A stretch of 64,000 bases of DNA from Prunus persica (GCF_000346465.2 NC_034014.1:24527297-24591296); one strand, 5' to 3'. Numbered from the stretch's first letter, positions 23,423-35,829 are shown. Program-made: numbers and translations. The notes: generated by a model from the letters alone, not told the origin.

Positions 23423-24408
23423 TTAAGCCTTCTTGGGGGACTTGGTGGCGGTGCCCTTGGCCGGAGACTTGGGCTCCTTCTTCGCAACCCTCTCTGGCTT
23501 CTTCGGCAGAAGCACAGGGTTGATGTTGGGAAGCACACCTCCATGGGCAATTGTCACACCAGCAAGGAGCTTTCCGAGTTCTTCATCGTTCCTCACGGCC
23601 AATAGCACATGCCTCGGAATAATGCGGTTCTTCTTGTTGTCTCTTGCAGCATTTCCAGCCAGTTCCAAAACCTAACCAAATCACTCCCATTACGGTTAAC
23701 ACTAACTCATAGCAACTCATAGAACATGGTTCATGCCATATACACCATATGCTTGAACCCCATTTGGCCACTGAGAACAACGTAGGCAAATTACAACAAA
23801 AGAACATATAAACTCACTTGTTTATCAAATATTAAATCTTTGATTTTCAAATTGAGGGAATCAATTGAATTTGAAACCCATGATCAAAGTATCAACTATC
23901 AAACTCAGAACCCAATTAAGTAGCTGACCTATATCACAAAAATTACGACCTCAAGGGCCTGTTTGCATGCGAAATTGAAAAGCCTAACTGAGATGTTTCA
24001 GTAAAGGTAAGCTAAGCTGACTCTTGGTTTGCTCTACAATTAGAAAAGCCACGACTTTCCATTTCCTTTTTCCATCAGTTTCTTACCCACCAAACAGATC
24101 CCAACTGAAAATCAAAATCAGAAACCCTAAGAACCTTAAGCAACATATCAGCTCAATCAGAGAGAGAGAGAGAGACAGACAGAGGAAACTAAGGTTACCT
24201 CAGCAGCAAGGTACTCGAGCACAGCAGCCAGGTAAACAGGAGCTCCGGTTCCGATTCGCTTAGAGTATCGGCCATTTTTCAAATACCGGCCAATACGTCC
24301 AACCGGGAACTGCAGACCGGCTTTCACGGACCGGGACACCGGTTTTTTTTTGGGACCGCCTGCCCTCCTTCCTCCGGCGCCTTTCTTGAACTTTACCCCG
24401 GTGTCCAT
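23423..24408 (-). CDS. H2A: Histone H2A, SPKK-tailed (H2A.W-like)
   Basis: Core histone, 152 residues in two exons (24199-24408 and 23423-23671) joined in phase 0 at [18 protein letters not shown]. The histone fold is complete: [56 protein letters not shown]. The acidic-patch segment [18 protein letters not shown] is present. The C-terminus is extended and basic, with EPKSPAKG and a terminal KSPKKA. SPKK tails define the plant heterochromatic H2A.W class (family knowledge). The L1-loop region [12 protein letters not shown] differs slightly from the usual KKGRYAQR-type sequence. The gene is tail-to-tail with H2B, with the tRNA between them. The ATG at 24408 begins [12 protein letters not shown]-repeat lies in the intron at about 24159-24176. 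Confidence 0.95.
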
Positions 24409-24559
24409 CACTCTGCCTCGGAACTTCTGAACTGAATTTCCCGAGATACAAACAGAAACAATAAAAATGTAAAAGTCAAATTTTAGGAAATAGTGCTTGA
24501 GTAGAAGAGAGATATATACAGGCTAACTAAGGTTAGAAGACCAAGAATGGTTTGGAATC

Positions 24560-25460
24560 CCGGGACGGTGGCCGTTGGATTGGCTCCGATCGACGGTTCT
24601 GGGAATCTGAGTTGGCAATCCGACAGTGTGGAGTGGACCAAAGGGGTGTTAGTTGAACAGTGGAGTGCAATAGTGACAACAACCCAGGTGGAGGTCCCAT
24701 GGGGGTTGGTTCTTTCTCTTATTATATGAGTTCCAATTTGGGCTACTGTTCATGGCCGTGAGTATTTATTGATATTATATCTTAAAACAGGGAATTTAAC
24801 TATATTATTTATCTATATTATCATATGTGAATGAATTATAATAAATGACCGTATTTCAATATTATATAATAATTTCTCCAAGTTAAAGTGCAATATTTAG
24901 TTACAATTGCAAAGTTTTTATATGTATTTTCAACATAAAATTGTTTCTTGCTTTTTATTTGAGAGAAACAAATTGAAAAAAGTAACAAAATTCGAATCTT
25001 CCCCTTCGCTTTATAAAAAATGAAATTATGTCATATTTGACATTCTTTTTAAATGAAGTTTCAGCCTTAACCATTTTTTAAAATCAAGTTTCATCCTCCC
25101 ATTTGATATTTGTTATTGTTCAATATTTAGAGAGTATTTGTTTTGCCATCTCCAAATCCCCAAAAACTCTAAATCCATATTCTAAACCTCATAATATCAA
25201 TACCTAAACTCATTTCGTTAATAGGATTTTATTGGATTGGATTGGATAAGTTAATAAATATAAGGTATGTTGATGTAGGTGTTCTCACTAAACCTTCATA
25301 ATAAGTCCGTGACTTAACAATGTTAATAATTATGACAAAACTATATATATATTATAACCTTTTTTATTAAGAGATGCGATATTATACTAAACTCACACAT
25401 ATTACACAGATACTAGGACTCAAACCCAGGACCTTTCATGGGGGAGCAATTGCTCCAAAC
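24560..25460. other. Upstream of H2A; AT-rich intergenic
   Basis: No gene is supported. A degenerate tRNA-like repeat lies at about 25385-25440 (ACTAGGACTCAAACCCAGGA). Confidence 0.4.
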
Positions 25461-26460
25461 TAGTGACGGTGCTGTGCACAGGGCAAGTTGGGTGCCCGCC
25501 CAGTCCAATTTTTTATTATTAAAACACCTACATATGTTAATATAAGCCCAGCCCAAAATTAAAATTTTTTAAACCAAACTATACACACATGTTGCCTATT
25601 CAAGTGGTCCCATATCTTCTCCCTCCTCTTTTGGTTATGCGACATCTTGTTTCTCTCTCTTAGCTACTCGATAGCAGCAACTTCTCTCTCCCTCTATTGA
25701 CTACATCTTTTGTTATCTTGAGTGGACAACTTGGCAACAACATCTTCTCCTCCTTTTCTATATATCTTTAATTATAGTTTTAATTTAAAATTGAGTATTC
25801 TAGGGTTTAATTAGGGATGAATTATAATTTTGAGATTTTATTAAAATTAATTAGAGCTTTGATTTTAGGAATACCATATTGTTGAGATGCTATTATGAGA
25901 ATTTAGTTGATTTTTTATTAATATGTTTGATTAAAATTCTTTATGTATATTATTTATAAGCTATCTTTTATTATATCGGAATCCTATGAGAACAAAGAAT
26001 TTGTTGTCTTTTTTTAAGAAAAAGAATGATGGGTCATCGTCTAGTACATTGTCTTCTAGCACTGATGGGTCATCGTCTAGTACATTGTCTTCTAGCACTT
26101 CTTGAGTCTCCCATTGTTGAGCCTCAAATTGAAAGAGTTGAATCTAAAAGAGTCGATGATATTCATGATTTTAATATCAATTATATTGAACGTGATCCAG
26201 GATTACGTTGTCTAATATGCAAATATCTGATGAATGAACAAGATAATGTGCGAAGAACATATATTATTTTAGGACTATGCCTACCTAAGTTAGAAGATTA
26301 TATAAGCCACTTAGATGGGCGGGATTTTCCTTGATTTAATAAAAAGTGGTTTGGCCAATTCACTTGACTTGAGTATTCAATTATTAAGAATAAAGTATTT
26401 AGTTTTTCTTGTTTTGATACCTTTTGCCCGGCAAACCTTCGAATCCTGGAACCGCCGGTC
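25461..26460 (+). mobile_element. Decayed hAT transposon retaining a transposase N-terminus
   Basis: The ends are degenerate inverted repeats: TAGTGACGGTGCTGTG on the left; GAACCGCCGGT on the right, which reverse-complemented begins ACCGGCGGTTC. Inside, the frame 25993-26334 encodes a LLSFFKKKN start, a Ser-rich duplicated spacer, then IERDPGLRCLICKYLMNEQD and VRRTYIILGLCLPKLEDY. This is the pattern (ERDPG...Y..N..D..RR.Y...G) preceding the TTF-type zinc finger of hAT/ZMYM1-like transposases. The frame stops at 26332 before the catalytic domain. The first 26 codons of the annotated-length ORF contain a 36-bp tandem duplication (26028-26099). Confidence 0.65.
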
Positions 26461-27097
26461 AAAACCACCATTTTGACAAAACTATTCTTAATTGTACCAC
26501 TAATGCCTTTTTAACAAAATAAACCGTGTCCTTTACTTGAGTAATCCAATGGTAGAAAACTTGTTTTTGCCTCAAATTATTAAAAGCAAAAAAATAAAAA
26601 GGGCCTTTTGGTGCAAAGTGCAAACAGCCGGACACCTCCCCATAAAAATCTGAAGAAAAAATTAAAAGTTCGTTGACCCGGCCCAACCCAACTAAAAATC
26701 TCCCGCGACCGCCTGGGTTGCCAACCGAGATGAACACGTGTACGTCTCCGATTTGATTTGAGAACCGCCAGACTCGGCCGTGGACCCATTGACCCAAATA
26801 TTCCGTCTCCTTCTCCTTCATATAAAATAAAGAAAGGAAAACCCCAACACCTTCTTCAATCCCATATCCTCTCTGATCCATCTCTCCCCGATCCCTGAAA
26901 CCCTCGACTCTTACCCAACATACCATTTGGCAATTTCTTCATCCTTCACCATGCTCTGACCCTAAAACCCCTGATTTCTAGACGACCCAGAACCTTGTTT
27001 TCTCAGATTTCACAGCTCTGGTTCACGATCTGGGGTGGTTTTGTGAGTGTTGTTTTGTGCAACGCGCGGACTTAGGGGTTTCGAAGAGCATACGATA

Positions 27098-27226
27098 ATG
27101 CCTTCGGTGCCCATTCAACTCCTGCTACGACCCTTGGTCCCTAACTTGACTTCCTTCCACGGCGGCTCTTGCCCTCATCGTCTGAAACGTATAGAAAAAA
27201 GCGATCGGCGTGGTAATCTTAGTTAA
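27098..27226 (+). CDS. Upstream ORF (42 codons) in the leader of the 294-aa gene
   Basis: An ATG at 27098 opens 42 codons and stops at TAA 27224-27226, about 437 bp before the main ATG, with a probable leader intron in between. The peptide begins MPSVPIQLLLRPLVPNLTSF and continues with an HGGSC/PHRLKRIEKSDRR segment. It has biased, protein-like composition, with a basic C-terminal half, unlike random leader sequence. From memory, the Arabidopsis genes in the equivalent position (AT3G53670, AT2G37480) have been listed with a conserved-peptide uORF; I could not verify this. If it is translated, it probably represses or conditions translation of the main frame. Confidence 0.6.
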   Translation: MPSVPIQLLLRPLVPNLTSFHGGSCPHRLKRIEKSDRRGNLS

Positions 27227-27462
27227 CATTAGGTTTTAATATCACTTTGGGTTGTTCTTTTTGTGGTTCTTGCTCAGCTTCCCAGACTCCCTGTTTGTTG
27301 GGTTTTTGGTGTTCTTCTCGTTTTGTGGTCTGCAAGAGGTTAGATAATTTTGTCAAGAAATCTGAGGTTTAGGGATTGGAGGATCTGTAAGGCTTACAAA
27401 GTTTGGTATTGGTTTATAAGTTCTTGGTCTCAAGGTTATTCTAGCTCTGAACTTTATACGAG

Positions 27463-27648
27463 GTAATTAAATTTCACGACTTTATGTTCATTTTAGTTCA
27501 AATCGTTTATATTGGCAGCTGGATATCATGAATTAGATTGAATATGTAGTTCTTTTCTGCTTGTTTATGTGTTTGGGTAACTGGGTTGATTTAATTTCTG
27601 GAGTTGTGCTTAACGTTCATTAACATGTGGGTTTTGGCACTATGTAGA
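27463..27648 (+). other. Probable leader intron between the uORF and the main ORF
   Basis: A donor G/GTAATT at about 27463 and an acceptor CTATGTAG near 27648 would remove about 186 bp of T-rich sequence and place the main ATG near the start of the next exon. This is inferred from splice consensus only. Confidence 0.45.
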
Positions 27649-27662
27649 ATCTGGTATTGTAG

Positions 27663-29002
27663 ATGGACATAAGCTCTCCGTGTGGTAAGTCGGTGTTGAA
27701 AAATGTAGACAGCTTCCCAGGTTTGCAGCCCTCTGCGAACCAAGCACAAAGTCCTAATAGTTCGCTTTCAGATCGTTTGGTAAGTGACCTTGTAAATGCT
27801 GTTGACGAGTCCTTGAATATCAAAGATGTTGAAGAAGAGTCCTTGAATATCAAAGATTTTGTTGAAGAGTCGTTGAATCTCAAAGATGTTGGGAAAGAGT
27901 ACGTTGGTATCAAAGATGTTGGAGAAGTGGAACATGCTTCTTCCAATGAGGAAATTATTAGCGGCGTGGAGAAAAGAAAACCATGCGACGGTCCTAAAGC
28001 ACAACAGGGAAAAATCACTCAGAATTGCTTGAATAAGTGTGTAACCTTTCCTAATGCTAATGGGGTGCTGCCTCGTAATGCCTCCTCGGATATGGCAGAG
28101 GAGGAACCCGAAACAGCCATGCAGACGCCTGTAAGTCATCTGTGCTTATTGCGAGTGTATACCTCTCGTTCTTTGCTAATACTATGTTTTCACTCTTGGA
28201 TTTCGCATTAGTCATTGCTACTTTTGATGCCCATGAAGCATTGGTTTCCCATTAGTCATCACTATCCCGTCTCCATTTGTCAGTAGTCTCTGCCTAGCTC
28301 GTGCAAGGTGCTGGAGCTACTTTATTTATGTGCATCTCCTCTGTCAAGTTATCCAGAAAAGTTATAAAAAGAATGCTTCTTTGATTAAACTGCCAGTCGT
28401 TAAGAAATATGTGTATATATAGTTAGTGTAATTATATTTATGTTTAAAACAATTTTGACTTAATATCATGCTGTCTTCTAGTTTTGGATGGATTGAACTG
28501 GCTACTTGAAAAGAAATGTTGTGATGCTCTACTTGAGCTTGCTTCCTCAGGTCATCTGCTCATAGGTTTTATTGTACTTGTGCAGGCTCCTTCGAAGCTA
28601 CTTTCTGCAATGAAAGGCAGCCGGGAGAAAGAGGGGTTATCACCCGGGAAACTTACTGTCACTTGGGCCCCTGATGTGTATGATCCGCCTACTACATCGA
28701 TGTCGCACACAGTTACAGGCAAGAAACAGCAGAAGTCAAAGAACAAGAAAAATTGGAAGAGAGATGGAAAGAAGGGGCAAAAGGGCAGCTCTTCTCGAGG
28801 AAAAGAGAAGAAGCAATATCGCAAAGGTGGGGCTTCCGAGAGGTCTCACAGATATCTGGATTCCCGTGAAACATTGGTTGGCACAAACAATGATTTTGGT
28901 GACCTTGTGGTTGGCAGCCCAGACCAACATTCTTATTGTGGGAGCTCCTTCTTGAAAAATTCGCTCACAAGCATGCATTACCCAGTAGCAGAAGCCCTGT
29001 GA
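27663..29002 (+). CDS. Plant protein of unknown function with lysine-rich C-terminus (294 aa)
   Basis: Two exons, 27663-28130 and 28586-29002, join in phase 0 (...TAMQTP/APSKLLSAMK...). I recognise no enzyme domain. Residues about 40-85 hold a degenerate repeat of ESLNIKDVEE-type units. The start of exon 2 contains what looks like the conserved family core (KLLSAMKGSREKEGLSPGKL followed by TVTWAPDVYDPP). A strongly basic Lys/Arg/Gly stretch follows (KKQQKSKNKKNWKRDGKKGQ), suggesting a nuclear location. The last 40 residues are Ser/Gly-rich and end in YPVAEAL. The long leader with an uORF suggests translational control. By position it corresponds to Arabidopsis AT2G37480/AT3G53670 (from memory). 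The function is unknown. Confidence 0.8.
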
Positions 29003-29683
29003 GCAACATATTTTGTTGCGAGTATCACATCCTACGCTGTGTACATAAATAATTATCACACTACAGTTCTGTTGGGGTTGGTGTTTGAGAAAACTTGGAA
29101 CAATATGCTACTCTGTTTGTGTCTGTCGTTGAGCCAGTGTGGTGATCCCTTTATATATACTGTGTGGTTTTCTTATGTTCCTTTTGCAGCAGCATTTTGT
29201 AATTGCATTTGGTGTTGAGGGTTGGCCTGACTTGTTAATTTCCTGTTTCGATAAATTTATGGGATTCTTTGTTCTGTATGGATATGGCACTTTTGTGCGT
29301 GCATCAAGACACATTTGCCTACATACTATTCCAAAAAGGTTTATGAATACATACAGATTTTTAAGCCTGTATCCGTAAGGCAATAGCATGGTAGAACAAC
29401 CCTAATTTCATGTGGAAGACCGTTGATTTTAAGCAAGTTGGAAATATAGGTGCATAAAATAGCGAGTTGGGGTTTTGATATTGAGGGAAATGAAACAAGT
29501 GCTCGTGAAACCTGGAACAGTGTCTTGACATTACATTGTTCAACGGACGAGGCATGGTGGTTTTGGACCTTCTGGTGTTACATTCACCTCAAGAAAATGC
29601 TTCAAATGAAAAAAGAATTGAAGACTTGACTGATAAATATCTCATTTGAAATTCCAGTCGGGAGTTACACAATGACGAGTACT

Positions 29684-32600
29684 TTATGTTGTGTACTCGG
29701 CATTAATTTTAACATAATCATAACTTAAATCACAGCCCCATGCTTGACCTCGTCCCGGACCATCACCTGTTCAAACGTAAAGGGCATATCAAACACAATG
29801 AAAATGAAAGATGTACCAAGAAACTTAAGTTTGCAGGCTTAGTTAGTACTCAGGCAGATGGAAGTAATTAGTTATGATTGTGGTTACAGTTGAATATCCG
29901 ACTTGCATAATGCTCCACTTGGTTCAGAAACTTACCCACAGATACATTGATTACGACTGTGCCATGAATCTCACCAGCCTTCTTGAGGTAGTCACTGGCT
30001 GCACGCCTGAAACGAGATCCAGCTAGTCAAACTACTAGGTTTAGAATAGATCTTCTCCGCAGAGAGGAAAAGATGACACGCTGAAAGGGAAAATGTGCTT
30101 GACACAAAGAAAACCTTAGAGTTACCTGTCAAATAATTGTGGTTCCCCACCATCCATGAGCAGAATATCCCCTAGCAATACTCGGAGCTTGGTTTGGTCA
30201 AAAGATATTCCTGCATAGCCTGCAGCAGCAGCGATGCGCCCCCAGTTTGGATCTCTGCCATATACTGCAGCCTGAGTGGCATTTGGGAAATAATTTAGTA
30301 TTTGGTATATTGAAGCATCAAAAAGGTAGGCAGGGTTGGGATATCATGCCTTTACTAGCGAAGAAGATGCCACCGACCGTGCTATTTTTGCTGCTTCAGG
30401 CTCACTGTCTGCACCAGTCACCGTTACCTGCACATCTAGTCGGGATTAGCAAGGCATTTTTGAAGTCATACATGAAAGACCATAAGTTCATCATCGTCAA
30501 TAAATCAAAGTCCAAATAATTTGCACAGTCTAGTACTTAGATGCCCAGATCCTACATTGAGCATTTTACAACATATCGTTATATTTGTGTGATTAAAGAC
30601 ATGAAAAGAAACAAAGATTAAGGGACCATAAAATCGAGTTGCAATCTTCAAATTTATACTTTTACATACTTTCGGCATCATTACTGATCTTAAATAAGAA
30701 TGCAGACCTCAATTAGGCATGTTGCTCCTTCTCCATCCCAAGCTATGGATTTGGCAAGACCTTGCATTACCTGCAAAATGAATACGGTAAAATATGAATC
30801 CCAGAAGCTGATTTTAGACTGCATAAAACAAATCAAATGGAAAAGTCAACTTATTCTTTCATTAGTTTCCAGTGATGTCAGAATTTTGGAGCTCACTGTA
30901 AAAGATTTTTAGATAACAGAGGAATGCAAAACTTAAATGAAGTGAAACTAACCACATCAAGGCCTGCTTGAAGTTGTACTGCTTGATTACTGTTGTAGGA
31001 AGATATCTTGGTTGATCCAGATAATCCACTAGCTAACGCAATGACAGTATCATTGGTACTCGTATCTCCATCTACCTGCAGAAAACCCATACATGTGCAG
31101 GGTTATCATGCTACAAAATAAAAATGCAACAAGGTAGATTGATTACACCACGTGAGGTGTAGCCCCACTAAGTTATGGTGTTCAATAATTGGAAGAAAAC
31201 AAATGTACACACTGTTATTTGGTTGAAGCTTCGGTTGACAGCAACTTGAACCATTTTTCTCCAAACATCACTGCTAACCATTGCATCAGTTGTTATTACC
31301 TGTCCATGTAATCATATTAGTTAATAACTAGTCAAACATCAAGAGAGATACTAGAAGACATACTCCAAGCATGGTAGCCATATTGGGGTGGATCATCCCG
31401 GAACCTTTTGCCATTCCCCCAATTCTTATATCTGTCCCTCCAACCTGAAAAATTCACCAGTTATTTTTAAGGACCAGCCTGGTTTCTATTTTACTGCCTA
31501 CAGGTTTCAAAAATAAAAACATGATGGTGCCAAAGTTTTGTACAGCTAATCAGCAATTAACATAATCCAAAAGTAGCAGATATTGCATTCACTACGGATA
31601 TAAATACAGGAAACTAGATCTTGCACACCTGAGACTGAATTGCCACACTCTTGCTAACGAGGTCGGTTGTTGTGATTGCCACTGCTGCAGCATCTGCCCT
31701 GCAGACCAAGGCAAAATGACTTCTCAGGGAGATGATTTAAAAAATTTAAGCCCCAAGGTTTCACAGAAAAAGAAAAACACGAACTGAAATTCGATGCTGA
31801 AAATAAACACAACCAGGTATATATGAAATTATGTCAGTTATCTAAGTTAAGTTCAAAACCATTAACATTTACCCCTCAGTTGATGCTGATAGTGAATTAA
31901 CCAGTTTTGGAAGAGATTTTAGAAGTGCTGCCTGCATATGAAAATTAAAAAATGAATCGTTTGAACAACATTTAGAACAGGTCATGTTATAAATCTTCCT
32001 AAAAATTCTCATGCAAAATTTATCAGCTGATCTGTTAATATTTCAAGAAATCCCGTGCAAATCAGTATGATTAGAATTTTAGCATAACATGGAAACATGA
32101 ATATGATGATTATATAGTACCTTTTTTATCCTTTGGCCAATCACTCCAGTGGATTCAATCAGCACTTCCTCAGGCTTCATTTGAAGTAGCTGCAGTACAA
32201 AGTTTCTTACTTACAAGGGGTAACAAATCCAGCCTATGAAAGAGCATCTATCAGATTAGGGTGTTTGCCACCCTTAATGCCACATACCTTAGCAAGGCTG
32301 CTGACGGACTCTATTACATCTTGGTAACCTGCATCACCCTGAGAAAAAAGGGAAATTTATTAGCGTGCAAGACTAACTGTAACAGCATACTCAAGAGTAT
32401 TCAATGGGACAATTGACAATATGCATCAGTAAACGCCCTACCGTCGCTGCATTGGCTTGACCAGCGTTTATCAAAACTGCCCGTGCCTAACAAGTTGTAA
32501 ACACTTTTCGTTAGCAGATCAAAATGACAAAATTAAAACATGAAAAGTAATATTATAGAGCACTACATTTACAATAAGCACAACATCATTGTCAAATAAA

Positions 32601-33208
32601 TAAAAGAAGCATTTTCCGTCTCACCGTTTTTGAAGTGTTTAATACTGTTTTGCAGTATAACACTGGTGCAGCTGCTACCACATTCGTGGTAAATGCCCCT
32701 GTGAGTAAACCAACATAGAAATAGTATAAATTTAAAAAATGTACAAAATTAATTTGCTCAAAATACCATTACTAAGAAGCATAAACCAAACACAAGCAAC
32801 TCACCAGCAGAAGTGGCATCGACATCACAAGTGACAAGTGCGAGATCTGGCTTGTCACCTTTGGCGCGAAGACCGCCGAACAAACCTGCAGCTTTGAATC
32901 CTTCTGCAGCTGTAACTCCGCCGGGAATCTACAGACTCGATCACAGTCACAGTCAAGTTCAAAACTTTATCAAACAAGAAAACATAATTGCAGGGATAAA
33001 TGTGAATGTAAACCAAAAACAGCGTCGTAGAAAGGTTCACCTGCTTCCAAGGTCCTTGAGGAAGGAAAATGGGAGCTGGTGGAATGTGATTGGTGACTTC
33101 ACTTGCAGTCATTGAAATAGCCGGAAGTTTGAAGTCCCTCCGAGACGAACCGAAACGAGGAATGGCGGGGAATTTGATGGAGACGTACTGAGGAACGCAT
33201 ACATACAT
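29684..33208 (-). CDS. ArgJ: Arginine biosynthesis bifunctional protein ArgJ, chloroplastic
   Basis: Transfers acetyl from N2-acetylornithine to glutamate and can also make N-acetylglutamate (arginine pathway, plastid). Sixteen exons: 33041-33208, 32805-32928, 32625-32698, 32442-32486, 32288-32338, 32121-32189, 31873-31931, 31629-31698, 31364-31444, 31213-31299, 30953-31075, 30708-30770, 30350-30427, 30126-30271, 29936-30006 and 29684-29766. They join to 463 residues. The first about 40 residues resemble a transit peptide. The self-cleavage motif is [12 protein letters not shown], cut before Thr in family members. Other hallmarks are [43 protein letters not shown] and the C-terminal [13 protein letters not shown]. 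Intron 13 needs a GC donor (AAG/GCATGA) to keep the conserved SSLVKAAVYG. A telo-box-like TTTTAGGGTTTT lies at about 33263, just before the start. Confidence 0.97.
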
Positions 33209-33289
33209 CTCTGCAACACAACTGGAAGCTACTGCCTTCTGGAGTTGGATTTGAAAATGGCGGTTTTAGGGTTTTATGGTTGAAGTGAG

Positions 33290-34620
33290 GGGGTTTTACG
33301 ATCGAAACGTATTTATTTTGTTCCGGCGGCCGAAACGTTTCGAATAGTATAGTGCGCGAGAATTAAGAACTCGAATCTCCTCTCCTCTCACTCTCAGACA
33401 ATTTGGTACACGGACAAAGTCTAGGGTGTAGCTGTACAAGACTGTCAGGGTGTGTGTGAACTGGACAGGACTGTCTTACGCCCCGCCAGGAAAAAAGAAA
33501 GGAAAGAAAAGCCTATGTTATGAATCGTCACTGAATGTGTTGAATGATTCCTAGTATCATATGTAAGTAAACATAGGGAAATTCAGTTCTTCTCGGAAAA
33601 ATCCGGAATTTTGCTAAACGTTAAGAATTTAAGAGGAGAAATTGACAATTCATTCGTTTGTCAACTTAAGCGCGGAATTTATTAAATGATACGCAGAAAA
33701 AATCATGAAAATTGAGGCATCAAATTCCCTAGTTTAATTTCCACCAAAATAAGCGTTATTTCACAATTTCCATTGTGTCATTTACTAAATTCGGTCATTT
33801 ACAAAATTCGACATACATAAATCCAAACACTGAAATCTTCAATTGTCAGAAATTAAAATGATGGAAATCTAAATTTTGTCATTTTAAAATTCTATGTAAT
33901 TTTCAATTCCTTCATCCAAACGAAGTGTTAAAGTATTTCTTAATGAAACATCTGTGCTCAATCGGATTTTGATCTCAAATGTGTTTTGCTTACTTATCTG
34001 AAAAGCAATTGTTAAAAAAGCACATCTACTTGGATCACTCCCAATAGACTTTTGATGGATTTGTGCATGTTCATTTCCTTTTGCTACAACTGGCTAGAGG
34101 TGCAAGATCATACAATTTTGTCTTCTGATACTACGAAAATGATATGTCCCTAGCATCAACCAACCACAAGATCTTTATACGACATATTAACATGTACATT
34201 TTCAAAGACAAACAATAACCACCTGGATCCTGCAAATAAATGGCGAATCTTTACTGCTACAAATATGTAAGTCCAACATGTTAAAACTAACATGACCTAG
34301 ATACAATGCACCACATGTCACTTACAACTCCTCTCCGATGTTCTATAAATTCAGGGGCTTTCCGCCCTATGAAATTCACTGAATGGGAAGACAATGTTCT
34401 TGATTTATCATGACATCTAATCATTTAAGTAGTAAGAAAAATATAAATTTCAAGTATAAAGCACAAAAGAAGGAAGCCAACATTGGCATATAGATTAGAG
34501 CATTAAGGTGGTTCCAACAGAGGCCAAAATGAACCAATACAGGTCCCCTGTCCCAAATAATTCACCTAAGTTACCAAGTCTTGCATATTTCTCAATACAA
34601 ATAACACAAGGGAGTATTAC
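33290..34620. other. Intergenic between ArgJ and the RRM gene
   Basis: This is the ArgJ upstream region, then AT-rich sequence, ending in the probable RRM 3'UTR. No gene is supported. Confidence 0.4.
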
Positions 34621-34678
34621 AGTATTTCAACTCCCCTTGCTTTCATCACAATGAGATCAACCCAAGGAACTTATGTAG

Positions 34679-35791
34679 TCATCCACACCATCCAATGGTC
34701 TTGTTGGTTCTGAAACCAGTTTCAGAAGGACTTGGCTGTGCTTGAGGTGGAGGCCTAGGCTCCCTAGGTTTTGCAGGGTCAACGAAAATAACCCACCCAT
34801 CTAAGAACTTGGCATTCATTCCCTGTCTAGCTTGCTCGGCCTCTTCAATGGACGTGTATGTGATGAAACCAAACCCCTTTGATCTTCCCGACGCCCTATC
34901 GATAACCACTTTCGCTGCAGGATCATCAGCGCGATACGTTAAACATTAAAGCAAGCAATCTAAGGAAGGATGTCAGGAGCAAATAAACAAGTTGCCTCAG
35001 ACTTTACCATCTATAATCTGCCCAAATGGAGAAAATGCCTCTTGAAGCTTTTCATCTGTTGTTAATCTGGAAAGACCTGCTCATTGCATATGGATAAAAT
35101 AATAGTGATGAATCAACATTCTCTGTATTCGTATTCGTATATAATACAAATGGTTATGTAGTAGTTACTATCTATACATCTGTTTAGCAAACAGATGGGG
35201 CAATAAAGACTTGAACAGATTTGCAGCCATATTGGTTAGTTTTTTTCATTTTTGATAAATCAGTCAAAATATTGGAACCTCTGAGTTTGCAGCTTTGTAA
35301 TTAAACCCAAAACAAGAATCAAACAACAAAAATAAACACAGATTGAAGCACAAGAATACGCAATGGAAAAGGCCTAATAGTTCATAAACCACACACACAA
35401 TCTACACGAAAGGAGCACCCAATTATTTAAGTTCGCATTATCTGGGTAGAGATCATGAACTAATTTCAAAAAGCAGAGGAAAACCCATACCCAAATCTCG
35501 AAGAAAAAAAAAACCAAAATTAGGAAGGAAAAAAAGGGATCGAACCTTTAACCCAAGAAGCCAATTTGAAAGATGAGTTTAAAAACAACAACAAAATGAA
35601 AACTTTCTTTGGCGAGCAAACATAAAAGAACAGAAAGAAATTAAGAGAGTGATGGGTTTGATTTGAAATTTACCGCTGATGAATAGCTTGGGGGAAGTGA
35701 GAGTTGAATTGTGACGAATGCAGACGAACTGGGATTGAAGAGCAGAGGAAGATCCGCCAAGAACGCGTCGGAAGCTAGAGATGAACGCCAT
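34679..35791 (-). CDS. Small RRM RNA-binding protein, probably organellar
   Basis: Three exons, 35674-35791, 35008-35076 and 34679-34914, give 140 residues with one RNA-recognition motif. RNP2 is LFISGLSR (split by intron 1) and RNP1 is SKGFGFITY, in the right order and spacing. The first about 30 residues (MAFISSFRRVLGGSSSALQS) are rich in Ser/Arg without acidic residues, like a mitochondrial presequence; the targeting is inferred. The C-terminus is Pro-rich (KPREPRPPPQAQPSPSET) and ends IGWCG. Family relatives act in organellar RNA editing or cold response, but the exact role here is not set. It is adjacent to ArgJ and PHD/GNAT as in Arabidopsis AT2G37500-37520 (from memory). Confidence 0.92.
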
Positions 35792-35829
35792 TTGATATGA
35801 TCCGACTTCAATGGACAGAGAGATTACAG

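Noticed and set aside
26459..26926. 155-residue minus-strand frame upstream of the uORF gene
   Set aside because: It lies antisense to the promoter and leader of the uORF gene and shows no recognisable motif.
28552..29059. Minus-strand frames over exon 2 of the unknown gene
   Set aside because: They are shadows of the Lys-rich plus-strand exon; their Leu/Phe-rich composition is the complement of AAG/AAA codons.
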